Part shown: piece by piece, positions 26,898 through 35,955 of the stretch | Layout: the number at the start of each line of letters is the position of its first letter | Position numbering within the stretch: position 1 is the stretch's first letter | Program-made: the position numbers and the translations under genes | Source: Acetobacter ascendens | Lineage (GTDB): Bacteria; Pseudomonadota; Alphaproteobacteria; Acetobacterales; Acetobacteraceae | DNA: 64,000 bases | Assembly: GCF_001766235.1 (NCBI RefSeq) | Contig: NZ_CP015164.1 | Location: forward strand, 1,535,501-1,599,500 | Direction: 5' to 3' | Notes under the pieces: model-generated | Database searches by the model: none | Told to the model about the DNA's origin: nothing | Seen by the model: only the letters and a program-made list of their open reading frames with translations

Positions 26898-27737
26898 ATG
26901 GGTACTAAATTAAAAGCCCTCAAAGTAGGCGATAAACTCGGGAACTGGACGCTTGTTGAAGCTATCGATTCCGGCGGAAACGCAGATGTGTGGCGGGCTT
27001 CGCATTCAGATTATCCAAACGCGGCCATTAAAATCCTGCGTGATCTCGGAGAGGAACCTTATGCTAGATTCCGCAATGAAATCTCTGCTTTGCAAAAACT
27101 AGACGATTTGAAAGGCATCGTGCCGATGCTAGACTTCTGCTTTCCGGATGGAAAGAGCGCGCGTCCTTGGTATGTCATGCCTCTGGCAACCGGAAGCACA
27201 GAGTTTCTGAAAAAGGCTGACAAAAGATCGATCGTCTTGGGGAGACGCTGACTACCCTCCACGCGAAAACAATCGCACACTGGGACATCAAACCGCAGAA
27301 CCTTCTCGGCTGGGACGACCGTCTATGTTTCTCGGAATTCGGACTTGTGAAATACCCCGATCTCACCCCCATCACTAAGCCTCGCCGTGACGTCGGTGCC
27401 AAGTTTATACGATGGCGCCGGAAATGCGGCGGGAAGCCGCCGGCGCGGATGGTCTGCCCGCCGATGTGTTCTCGTTTGCGAAAACGCTTTGGATTTTCCT
27501 GACCGGAGAACCTCTTGGGTTCGACGGGCCGTATGTGGCGTTATCGAGAGTCGGCTTGAAGAATTTCATGCCAGAGGAATATACCACCACATTGGATGTA
27601 TTGCTCACCGATTGCACGCAACATGATCCAGTCGAACGCCCTTCTATCGACCAGGTCGTGAAACGTCTGCAGGAATGGTTGAAGATTGTCGACGACTTTC
27701 AACTGCGCAATGCGAATGAATGGTCCGAGTTTTCTAG
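26898..27737 (+). pseudogene. Ser/Thr protein kinase, broken by two frameshifts and truncated by insertion elements
   Basis: Three reading-frame blocks add up to one eukaryotic-type kinase. Block 1 (26898-27251) has the Gly-rich loop DSGGNADVW, the Lys in NAAIKILRD (K45) and the helix-C Glu (E61). Block 2 (about 27245-27410, another frame) has HWDIKPQNLL, the catalytic loop (usually HRD), and SEFG where DFG is expected. Block 3 (27412-27737, third frame) has MAPEMRRE (the APE motif), PADVFSFAKTLW and a normal C-lobe. Frames shift twice, DFG reads EFG, and IS DNA follows codon NEWSEFS, so the gene is dead. Free-standing bacterial kinases of this sort are seen in regulation and in phage defence; neither can be shown here. 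Confidence 0.8.
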
Positions 27738-29148
27738 CACTACAGTTGCATTTTGTGTCGTGAGTGAGCGCGGATAGCGCTGGCCTGATGTGTTCGTCGA
27801 AAGACGGACCATCTGAGGATGTGAGAGACAGGTAGTCTGCGTTGTGCAAGTTTTACGACGAGGCGCCTGATTTCCTGAATGGACCAGCGGACGACGATTA
27901 TCGTGTTCTGCGTTGTGTTTTTTTCGGTTTCAATGAGTTTGCCTGATACCGGACACTTGCCATGACGGCATAGGCCAGCATGACCAGAGAGACATGCCGA
28001 TGCCAACCATGCCAGGAGCGGGTCTCGTTATGATCAAGACCAAATTCGTTTTTGGCCGTCTCGAAACATTCTTCGATCCTCCAGCGCGTCCCTTCAACGT
28101 TCACGAGTTCCTGCGTGGTTGTCCCTTTCGGGCTCCAGGTCGTAAAATAGGCAAGGTCCCCGTCAGAGATGTTTCGGCGGATCAACAGGCCACGTGTCCA
28201 TGGTCCGGCTATAGGGCTGTCAAATTCTTCAGCATCCAGATCAGCAAGCGGAAGATACGCCCAGTCATAAAGTCGCTCACCTTTTGTGCCGTGCCCCGCT
28301 GACAGACGACGCCAGGCCTGGTCTGGCAGTCCTGCTGCAATATCTTTCGCCTCTCCGGCAATCAGCGGTTCCATTGTCCATGATCCGAACCAGTGATTGC
28401 CCTTGACCCCAAGAACGTATCCAATTCCTGCCCGGCGAAGCGTGCGTTCCACATCGCCGACGCCATACACGCTGTCTGCTGCAACCCAGCGGAAGGGCAC
28501 ACCGGCCTCAATATTCCGCTCAATCATCATTGAGGCTAACGCCGGTTTGGTTGCGAACACCACGTCATCGGGAACGTGGGCCTGCTTCAGGCGCTCAGGC
28601 TTTGATGTCCAGTCTTTTGGAAGATACAGGGCGCGGTCAATAAAGGCATGCCCCCGTTCCGAAACATAAGCGCCAAACACACCAATCTGGCAGTTCGTGA
28701 TCTTGCCGGCAGATCCCGTATACTGCCGCCCCACACCGCAGGACGCCTGACCCTTCTTCAGAAAACCGGTCTCATCAATGACCAGCACGCCCTCTTCAGT
28801 GCCCAGATGCTCAATCACATAATCCCTGACGACATCACGAAGGACCTCGGCATCCCAGTGCCCGCGCCCCAGAAGCGCCTGCTGCCGCCATGGACCGGGA
28901 TCTCCTACGGCTTCCGCTCGCATCCATCCCGTCTTGCGTGGTTCATTGCCAATCAGAACGTCAAGGAAGGCACACGCAGAAGCCGCAACACGCTTCTGCG
29001 TGAACAGCGGCGCCATCCGATCCTTGGCGGACCGAAGCGAGCGCGCCCATAATTCCAGCGTCTCTTCAACAGACGCACCGCCACTCATCATATCCTGAAT
29101 CATGGTTACCCATAAATTCAGAACTCAATGCAAAATGCAACTGTAGTG
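27738..29148 (-). mobile_element. IS1452-like element, IS701 family (1411 bp)
   Basis: Perfect 18-bp terminal inverted repeats CACTACAGTTGCATTTTG lie at 27738-27755 and, inverted, at 29131-29148, flanked by a CTAG duplication (27734-27737 and 29149-29152). The 1411-bp length equals what I remember for IS1452 of Acetobacter pasteurianus. It contains one intact transposase gene. It sits exactly at the junction between the kinase relic and the next IS5-type element. Confidence 0.92.
27898..29103 (-). CDS. IS701-family transposase
   Basis: 401-residue DDE transposase. Characteristic blocks are VLVIDETGFLKKGQASCGVGRQYTGSAGKITNCQIGVF around residues 104-141 with the first Asp, PFRWVAADSVYG near 210 with the second Asp, and TRWRIEECFETAKNEFGLDHNETRSWHGWHRH near 345-376 with the Glu. 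Length and layout match full-size IS701-family enzymes, so it is probably active. Confidence 0.93.
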   Translation of the reverse strand: MIQDMMSGGASVEETLELWARSLRSAKDRMAPLFTQKRVAASACAFLDVLIGNEPRKTGWMRAEAVGDPGPWRQQALLGRGHWDAEVLRDVVRDYVIEHLGTEEGVLVIDETGFLKKGQASCGVGRQYTGSAGKITNCQIGVFGAYVSERGHAFIDRALYLPKDWTSKPERLKQAHVPDDVVFATKPALASMMIERNIEAGVPFRWVAADSVYGVGDVERTLRRAGIGYVLGVKGNHWFGSWTMEPLIAGEAKDIAAGLPDQAWRRLSAGHGTKGERLYDWAYLPLADLDAEEFDSPIAGPWTRGLLIRRNISDGDLAYFTTWSPKGTTTQELVNVEGTRWRIEECFETAKNEFGLDHNETRSWHGWHRHVSLVMLAYAVMASVRYQANSLKPKKTQRRTR

Positions 29149-29161
29149 CTAGGGCGTGTCG

Positions 29162-29626
29162 TCAGTTAATTCCGATGATGGCGGAGACGAGTTGCGCTGC
29201 TGCGAAGAATGTTGACTTCAGCTTGTCGTAGCGCGTTGCAATGCCTCTGAACTGCTTCAGCCTGGCAAGAAGCGTTCAATGATGTTTCTGTTTTTGTAGA
29301 GCTGGAAGCTTATTTTCCGTGAATCGCGTCGGTTTTTCCTTGAAGGGATAACCGGTGTAATCTGCCGTTCTTCGAGCTTTTCGATAAGCGGATCAGCGTC
29401 ATAAGCCTTGTCAGCGATAAAGGTTGCAGGGTCGACTTCATCCAGCAGGCGGTCTGCTTCCGTGATGTCCGCTCTCTGCCCGGGCGTCAGGGACAGGGCG
29501 ACCGCCTTTCCTGCGGCATCGACAATGGCGTGAATTTTCGAGGTCAGTCCGCCACGGGACCGCCCGATGGCCTGATCCGCTCCCCTTTTTTACGGGCACC
29601 CGCACTGTGCTGGTGAGCCCGGATAA
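29162..29626 (-). pseudogene. IS427-type transposase orfB (interrupted and frameshifted)
   Basis: Reads TIIRAHQHSAGARKK, then after a -1 slip at AAAAAAG continues GADQAIGRSRGGLTSKIHA, DAAGKAVALSLTPGQRADI and FIADKAYDADPLIEKL with the second Asp. The A6G run is the usual programmed frameshift site of this IS group. A further frame change at ERF|LARLKQFRGIATRYDKL (near 29267) is probably a one-base deletion, because it removes the catalytic-domain end. Together with the IS1380 insertion upstream this copy is dead. Confidence 0.8.
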
Positions 29627-29630
29627 TCGT

Positions 29631-31296
29631 CGCGGATTTCTCACACTTGAGGCAATTTCGGGTCATTTTGTAGAGTTCAGTCATCCCACAGGAGCCCGAT
29701 CTGGAATATTGACGATATTCTGCTTCTGGCGGCGGGTTCTGAACGCAGTGAGGGTGTCACGGCCTGAGAAGGCAGTGTTGGTGGAAGCTATTGTGGTCTG
29801 TGCACTGTCTGTTTCTTCAGATGGCCTGCCGGAGCCTTCGCAATCGTGCATGAGCGAGGGCGAATTCATGCTGACAGGGGAACATGTCCGGCATGGACAG
29901 GACAATCCGACGGACGCTGAGCGTTACACGTGTCGCGATTTTGAGCAGTCGTGCGCGTATGGTGCCACAGGTCGCCGTCTCCAGGCTGGTCTGGCCAAGG
30001 GCCAGTCTTTGCAGAGCGGTCAGCAGGACATAGGCTGCGGCCGAGAACCACAGCCGGAGCTGGTTGGCCCGGATGGTGTGGGACGAGGTCCTGTCTGAGA
30101 ACAGATCCATCTGGCATTCCTTGATGCGGTTTTCCATATCCCCGCGTGCGCAGTAAATCTGTTCGTAGAGATGGCGGGGGTCGGACATTCCCTGCGGTAG
30201 CGTGGTGACAATAAAGCGATGATAGCGGTTGCCGTGGCGCCATTCGGCCTTGGCCACGACCCGCCTGCGGCGCGTCCAGCTGTCCTTTGTGATCCAGTCA
30301 AAGGAGGCGAAACCGCGCGCAGCTCTGCCTGTCGTGGCGGCTTCGTCACGAACCTCAGCGGACAAAGAGGCAATCCGGTCATACAGGCGGGTGTTGCCTG
30401 CAAGCCCGAACAGGAAGTCAACGTGGTTGTCTTCGCACCATGTCATCAGACTGTCCCGGGCGAAACCGCTGTCCCCACGCACCAGGATACGCACCCGGGG
30501 CCAACGGCTCCTGATCTGCTCCACGATCCGGCGGATGTCTGCCAGTGCTTCCTTCCCCGGGTCCCTGTCTGCCGTGCGCAGGGTAGCGCTGAGGAGATGG
30601 TCCCCGCAGAAGACATACAGGGGAAGATAGCAGTTATGGCCGTAATATCCATGAAAGGCCCGGCCTTCCTGATGGCCATGGATACGGTCATCGGTGGCAT
30701 CCACATCCAGAACGATCCGGGCGGGTGCGCGCTCATGCTGGTCCATGAAAAGCGTCACGAACAGGGTAGCCAGGGCCTCATGATCAGCAATGATGCGGCA
30801 GTAACGATCTGCCTGCTGCCCACTGCGCTCTAGCCGGTTCAGCGTGGATTTTCCTGCCAGTGCCACACAGTTGGCCCGGCTTCCTGACAGACGTCCCGAT
30901 ACCAGACCCATGACAGGATCATGACGTAAAGCGTCATGGTCATTAAGGTCTTCATAGCCCAGTGCCAGGCCCATGATCCGCTGACGGACAAGGTCTTCAA
31001 CCCGGTATTCCACAAAGCCGGGATGCCGTTCATCGCGAAAACAGGCAGCAAAGCGGCGGCTGAGACCCAGAATGTCATCAGCCTGCTTCACCAGAATGAC
31101 GCCCCCATCCGAACTCATGCGACCCCCGTCAAAACGGGCCACAACACGCCGTCCACAGGAGGCTGGAAATTCATACGCGCCTGCGCTACACTCTGTCTGC
31201 ATCGGGTTTTCTTATAGCTTACGAAAATTTCTTTTGTGCAAAACAGACTTTTTCATAATCTAACCCGATGTACAACCCTTCTGTGAGATTTCCGCG
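29631..31296 (-). mobile_element. IS1380, copy 2 (1666 bp)
   Basis: Same ends as copy 1, flanked by a TCGT target duplication (29627-29630 and 31297-31300). It is one base longer than copy 1 (an extra T in GAAGCTAT(T)GTGG downstream of the transposase) and otherwise nearly identical, in the same orientation. The different target duplications show two independent insertions. Confidence 0.95.
29817..31202 (-). CDS. IS1380-family transposase (copy 2)
   Basis: 461 residues, intact, almost identical to the copy at 15097-16482 with a Val in the RANCVAL segment where copy 1 has Ala. It carries the same acidic and CARGDMENR blocks, so both copies could supply transposase. Confidence 0.95.
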   Translation of the reverse strand: MQTECSAGAYEFPASCGRRVVARFDGGRMSSDGGVILVKQADDILGLSRRFAACFRDERHPGFVEYRVEDLVRQRIMGLALGYEDLNDHDALRHDPVMGLVSGRLSGSRANCVALAGKSTLNRLERSGQQADRYCRIIADHEALATLFVTLFMDQHERAPARIVLDVDATDDRIHGHQEGRAFHGYYGHNCYLPLYVFCGDHLLSATLRTADRDPGKEALADIRRIVEQIRSRWPRVRILVRGDSGFARDSLMTWCEDNHVDFLFGLAGNTRLYDRIASLSAEVRDEAATTGRAARGFASFDWITKDSWTRRRRVVAKAEWRHGNRYHRFIVTTLPQGMSDPRHLYEQIYCARGDMENRIKECQMDLFSDRTSSHTIRANQLRLWFSAAAYVLLTALQRLALGQTSLETATCGTIRARLLKIATRVTLSVRRIVLSMPDMFPCQHEFALAHARLRRLRQAI

Positions 31297-31585
31297 TCGT
31301 GCAGTCGATCATCATATATCCGTTGTCACGATCGGCGGCCAGATGCCGGAAAACCTGCTCGATGACACCGCTTTCGCACCAGCGGCGCAGACGTCTGTGA
31401 ACATTCTTCCAATCCCCGAACCGCGCTGGCAGGTCACGCCAGGGAATGCCTGCGCGGTAGCGATACACCACCGCTTCCACAAGCAGACGGTTATCGGCGG
31501 CCGTTCCGTCGACATGACCTTCACGACCCGGGAGAAGATCTTTTATCCGTTCCCACTGGCTGTCACTCAGGCCATATCGTCGCAT
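31297..31585 (-). pseudogene. IS427-type transposase orfA (interrupted)
   Basis: Starts MRRYGLSDSQWERIKDLLPGREGHVDGTAADNRLLVEAVVYRYRAGIPWRDLP and reaches DRDNGYMMIDCTT, where the first catalytic Asp lies, before the IS1380 insertion at 31297. The remainder of the protein is orfB at 29162-29626 on the other side of IS1380. A weak GGGAGAGA ribosome-binding site precedes the ATG at 31585. Confidence 0.85.
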
Positions 31586-31624
31586 TCATTCTCTCCCTGA
31601 AAACAGAGAGAAAACATCACAGAT

Positions 31625-31671
31625 TGAATTGCCCCGGGTATTGATGTCTCCACAAAACCCGGGGCAATTCA
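31625..31671. repeat. Perfect 15-bp inverted repeat with 17-base spacer
   Basis: Arms TGAATTGCCCCGGGT (31625-31639) and ACCCGGGGCAATTCA (31657-31671). There is no T run on either side. The outward TG...CA tips and the CCCCGGG core resemble ends of some IS3-family elements as I remember them, so this may be two IS ends left with almost nothing between them; a strong hairpin terminator is the other reading. Confidence 0.7.
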
Positions 31672-32280
31672 TTCAGTTCACATCAGGATGGCAGACTCTC
31701 CATAGGTGGGCAAAGGATATAATTAGTCATTATTTTTTCAAAATGATCCATCCCGATCTGATTTCCCAGACTCCGATTCGAATCTGATTCGCAGCAGAAG
31801 TGATACTTTTATAGTCGCTTCAATTGATACCGTTTATGATCTGAAAAAGTAAATGATCAGAATTCAACTGAAAAACCAAACAATTCTATGATTTTCTCGC
31901 ATATTCTGATTCCAGAAATATGAATATCCTTATAAAATAACCGATATTTTTTCTTCTTTCACCAAAAATACTAACAGGGAACTTATATCATATAGATCAA
32001 ACTCTCATTGCGTAGATTGTTGAAGTTCTATAACCGCAGAAAATTCAAACTTATACTATGATAAACAAAGTAAAAACATAATAATCCAAAAATAAATAGA
32101 AAGCACACATTATTTTTTCCTGAATTTAGGGAATTTTTCGTTGTTTTACACAATACACAACTTTAGAAATTTGATTATTAGTTATTTTTCCTGTATCAAT
32201 ACATACATCAGGGAATACCCTCCTGCATTCCACAATAAATATAAGTATTGTGGATACTATACTTCTGACGGAGAAATAAA
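31672..32280. other. AT-rich region without a recognisable gene
   Basis: About 600 bases of markedly AT-rich DNA with stops in all frames and many A/T runs. It is compositionally unlike the core genome on either side and looks acquired. It must contain the promoter of the AlpA-like gene. Confidence 0.5.
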
Positions 32281-32469
32281 ATGTGTGAAAACTTACTCAC
32301 ACTGAAGCAGGTGTGCGAGCGCGTGTCGATGTCGCCATCGTACGTGAGACTCTTGATCAGAAATGACAAATTTCCTCCTGCCACACATAAAATCAGTCCG
32401 CGCACTGTTCGTTGGCTTGAGTCGACCGTCACAGAGTGGATACAGCTGAACGCCAAAAACAATAATTAA
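32281..32469 (+). CDS. AlpA-like helix-turn-helix regulator
   Basis: 62 residues: LTLKQVCERVSMSPSYVRLLIRNDKFPPATHKISPRTVRWLESTVTEWI. This is the short winged helix-turn-helix pattern of the AlpA/excisionase family (LxxxxVxxxxxxSxxxxxxxxxxxxFPxPxxxxxxxxxWxxxEVxxWI). Such proteins activate integrase or excision genes in phage-like elements and genomic islands. It has a GGAGAAATAAA leader before its ATG and a strong hairpin 13 bases after its stop. It stands 230 bp from tRNA-Ser next to an integrase remnant. Confidence 0.82.
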   Translation: MCENLLTLKQVCERVSMSPSYVRLLIRNDKFPPATHKISPRTVRWLESTVTEWIQLNAKNNN

Positions 32470-32481
32470 ATCTACCCTTCC

Positions 32482-32526
32482 CTGCTCTATGGATTTCAGA
32501 AATATCTACTGGAATCCATAGAGCAG
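32482..32526. terminator. Long hairpin after the AlpA-like gene
   Basis: Perfect 14-bp inverted repeat (CTGCTCTATGGATT at 32482-32495, AATCCATAGAGCAG at 32513-32526), extendable by two more pairs inwards. It lies 13 bases after the AlpA-like stop codon. No long T run follows, so it may be a terminator or a recombination-related repeat. Confidence 0.6.
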
Positions 32527-32578
32527 AGAGAACCACAGAACTCTTTACCGGGAATGGGAATCCCCATTTCCGGCCATT

Positions 32579-32680
32579 TCAACGCTTCCGATGCCTCAGG
32601 AGTGTCATCGCATCGGGCTGGTCTTTCATAAGCATATCCGCCCAAATCTGGGCCAGTTGCCTTCGCCGTTCTATGGACTG
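32579..32680 (-). pseudogene. Probable tyrosine-integrase C-terminal remnant
   Basis: A minus-strand frame of 33 codons reads QSIERRRQLAQIWADMLM and ends at a stop at 32579. ERRR.L...WA is the usual tail of phage and island integrases of the tyrosine family. The upstream part with the catalytic residues is missing; the frame closes at 32681-32683, 15 bases before the 3' end of tRNA-Ser. The assignment rests on a short motif and on the setting. Confidence 0.5.
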
Positions 32681-32697
32681 TCATGGGATATATCAAA

Positions 32698-32787
32698 TGG
32701 CGGAGAGAGAGGGATTCGAACCCTCGGTACGCTTGCGCGCACAACGGTTTTCGAGACCGCCCCGTTCGACCGCTCCGGCATCTCTCC
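32698..32787 (-). tRNA. tRNA-Ser (anticodon CGA)
   Basis: 90 nt on the minus strand including an encoded CCA. The acceptor GGAGAGA pairs with TCTCTCC, the anticodon loop is CTCGAAA (CGA, reads UCG), and a long variable arm (TGCGCGCAAGCGTA) marks a class II serine tRNA. The T loop is GGTTCGAATCC. Its 3' end faces the integrase remnant and the AlpA-like gene, the usual arrangement at an integration site. Confidence 0.95.
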
Positions 32788-33007
32788 TATAGCGCGGGCT
32801 TATAGACACGCTTTTATAGCCCATGCAAGTGCATAGGCCCCATATTTCTATTGACGCGCCCTACCCTGACCGCTTAAAAATCCGCCCTAATCCACACAGA
32901 TGGAACCATGCTGCGCGCATTGTGCAGCCAAAGAAGAAAAAGCGACCAGAATTTTCGCCTGTATCTGAATGGTGCCGCGAGAATCCAGAGATCGGAAGAG
33001 ACAGTTT

Positions 33008-33322
33008 ATGTACGCAGTTATCCGCACCGGCGGCAAGCAGTACCGGGTTGAGCCCAACATGGTGCTGAAGGTTGAAAAGCTGGAAGTTGAAGCCGGCGCA
33101 ACCGTTACATTTGATGAAGTTCTGGCCGTTGGTGGCGAAAGCGGCAGCCAGATTGGTGCCCCTACCGTGGCTGGCGCAAAGGTAACGGCAACCGTTATCG
33201 CTCAGGACCGCCTCAAGAAGGTCATCATCTTCAAGAAGCGCCGTCGGCAGAACAGCCGCCGTAAAAATGGTCACCGCCAGCCGGTTACCGTTCTGCGCAT
33301 TCAGGAAATCAACGCAGCCTGA
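33008..33322 (+). CDS. rplU: 50S ribosomal protein L21
   Basis: 104 residues from the ATG at 33008: [17 protein letters not shown] is the canonical L21 start, followed by [17 protein letters not shown] and the basic rRNA-binding stretch [24 protein letters not shown]. The frame opens 13 codons earlier, but that part is not L21. It forms the usual rplU-rpmA pair and is followed by obgE. Confidence 0.96.
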   Translation: MYAVIRTGGKQYRVEPNMVLKVEKLEVEAGATVTFDEVLAVGGESGSQIGAPTVAGAKVTATVIAQDRLKKVIIFKKRRRQNSRRKNGHRQPVTVLRIQEINAA

Positions 33323-33370
33323 ACCCACATTAGGGATTCAGACTGGTTAAGACCACGGAGAACTTAGGTC

Positions 33371-33640
33371 ATGGCACAAAAAAAAGCTGGCGGTTCATCC
33401 CGTAACGGGCGCGATAGCGCCGGACGCCGCCTTGGCGTCAAGAAATTTGGTGGCGAGCAGGTTATTGCTGGCAACATCATCGTGCGCCAGCGTGGCACGA
33501 AGGTGAAAGCTGGCGTAAACGTTGGTGTTGGCAAAGACCACACCCTGTTTGCCCTGACTAACGGTAATGTTCGCTTCGAACGCCGTGCAGAAGGCCGCGT
33601 ACACGTTTCTGTGGATGCGCTGCCTGCCGCTGCTGAATAA
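33371..33640 (+). CDS. rpmA: 50S ribosomal protein L27
   Basis: 89 residues: [29 protein letters not shown] is the L27 N-terminus that reaches the peptidyl-transferase centre, followed by [28 protein letters not shown]. Normal length. 48 bp after rplU and followed by a strong terminator. Confidence 0.97.
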   Translation: MAQKKAGGSSRNGRDSAGRRLGVKKFGGEQVIAGNIIVRQRGTKVKAGVNVGVGKDHTLFALTNGNVRFERRAEGRVHVSVDALPAAAE

Positions 33641-33691
33641 GCAGTTCGGTTTTTCCACCGCACGTTTTCCCGTGTGGCCGGAGCAGAAACA

Positions 33692-33720
33692 GGGGCCGGT
33701 CCTCAGGATCGGCCCTTTTT
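33692..33720 (+). terminator. Intrinsic terminator after rpmA
   Basis: Stem GGGCCGGTCC / GGATCGGCCC with loop TCA, followed by TTTTT, about 50 bases after the rpmA stop and 29 bases before obgE. Confidence 0.88.
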
Positions 33721-33736
33721 CGCGTTCTGGACTTGA

Positions 33737-34768
<1,032 letters not shown>

Positions 34769-34822
34769 ACACTTAGCTGCCCACAGGCCCCTCAAGCCCC
34801 TTTGCTTTTACGGAACTGATCC

Positions 34823-35950
34823 ATGACCGGATACACCAGCCCCTCCCTTACCAATGCCAAACGGCTTGTTGTTAAAATAGGTAGTGCGCTGGTGGTGGAC
34901 CCAGAAAAACAGGCACCTCGTCAGGAATGGCTGGCCAGTGTGGCAGCAGATATTGCGTATCTGCGCAAACAGGGCACGGCTGTTACTGTTGTATCTTCTG
35001 GCGCTATTGCACTTGCCCGGCACACATTGGGGCTGGCTGGTGATGCGCTCCGCTTAGCAGAAAAGCAGGCGGCCGCGGCCGTAGGGCAGATCAGTCTGGC
35101 ACAGGCATGGAGCAATGCTCTTTCGGCCCACGGCCTTGTTGCTGCCCAGCTTTTGCTCACCCCGGAAGATACAGAAGACCGCAAACGCTACCTGAATGCA
35201 CGCGCAACGCTGAACACCCTACTAGAAATGGGGTGTGTTCCCGTTATTAACGAAAATGATACCGTTGCCACAGCCGAAATCCGTTTTGGCGATAATGACA
35301 GGCTTGCAGCCCGTGTTGCACAAATGACTGACTCAGATCAGCTTGTGCTGCTTTCTGATATTGATGGCCTCTACACGGCTGACCCACGCACAAACCCGGA
35401 TGCACAGCATCTGCCCGTGATTGAAACCCTTACCCCAGAAATTGAAGCAATGGGGGGTGAGCCTCCTCCGGGCTATTCTTCTGGGGGTATGCGCACCAAA
35501 CTGTTGGCCGCGGGCATTGCTACGCGCTCAGGCTGTGCCATGGCTATTGCCTTGGGCAAAACGCCCCACCCGCTCCGCTCTTTGTTGGAAGGCGGGCGCT
35601 GCTCATGGTTCCTGCCGCAAAATTGCGCCCATACGGCCCGCAAGCAATGGATTGCAGGCAGCCTGACACCAGCAGGTGAAATTATGGTGGATAATGGTGC
35701 CGTAACCGCATTGCAGCAAGGCAAATCTCTTTTGCCAGCAGGTGTGCTTGGGGTGAAGGGTGATTTCTCTCAGGGTGATCTGGTAGAAATTATCAATACG
35801 GATGGCATCGTGCTGGCACATGGGCTTGCCGCCTATGATGCAGATGATGCCCGACGTATTGCAGGCTACCGCTCCACTGAGCTTACAGATATTCTGGGGT
35901 GGCATGGGCGGGACGAGATCATCCATCGTGATGACCTCGTCATGATCTAA
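34823..35950 (+). CDS. proB: glutamate 5-kinase
   Basis: 375 residues. The N-terminal amino-acid-kinase domain has VVKIGSALVV, VVSSGAIALAR and NENDTVATAEIRFGDND, and GGMRTKLLAAGIATRSGC near 225-242. A C-terminal PUA domain follows (about 280-365, ITPAGEIMVDNGAVTALQQGKSLLPAGVLGVKG). It phosphorylates glutamate in the first step of proline synthesis. proA is not next to it here. It is convergent with the following gene, only 5 bp apart. Confidence 0.96.
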   Translation: MTGYTSPSLTNAKRLVVKIGSALVVDPEKQAPRQEWLASVAADIAYLRKQGTAVTVVSSGAIALARHTLGLAGDALRLAEKQAAAAVGQISLAQAWSNALSAHGLVAAQLLLTPEDTEDRKRYLNARATLNTLLEMGCVPVINENDTVATAEIRFGDNDRLAARVAQMTDSDQLVLLSDIDGLYTADPRTNPDAQHLPVIETLTPEIEAMGGEPPPGYSSGGMRTKLLAAGIATRSGCAMAIALGKTPHPLRSLLEGGRCSWFLPQNCAHTARKQWIAGSLTPAGEIMVDNGAVTALQQGKSLLPAGVLGVKGDFSQGDLVEIINTDGIVLAHGLAAYDADDARRIAGYRSTELTDILGWHGRDEIIHRDDLVMI

Positions 35951-35955
35951 AACTT

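Larger units (their letters stand above)
29152..31620 (-). mobile_element. Second IS5-family (IS427-type, two-ORF) element, interrupted by IS1380
   Basis: The left end is GGGCGTGTCGTCAGTTAATT from 29152, right after the orfB stop. orfA (31297-31585) and orfB (29162-29626) are joined by a slippery A6G run and separated by the IS1380 copy at 29631-31296. No matching inverted repeat is visible upstream of orfA, so the right boundary (about 31620) is uncertain and that end may be deleted. Confidence 0.75.

Noticed and set aside
26898-29152. Kinase region as an active defence system
   Set aside because: The only candidate gene is frameshifted twice, has EFG in place of DFG and is truncated; no companion genes remain.
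32591-32836. Plus-strand frame of 81 codons over tRNA-Ser (contains GGERGIRTLGTLARTTVFETAPFDRSGI)
   Set aside because: This is the antisense shadow of the serine tRNA, a well-known false ORF; the tRNA folds fully on the minus strand.
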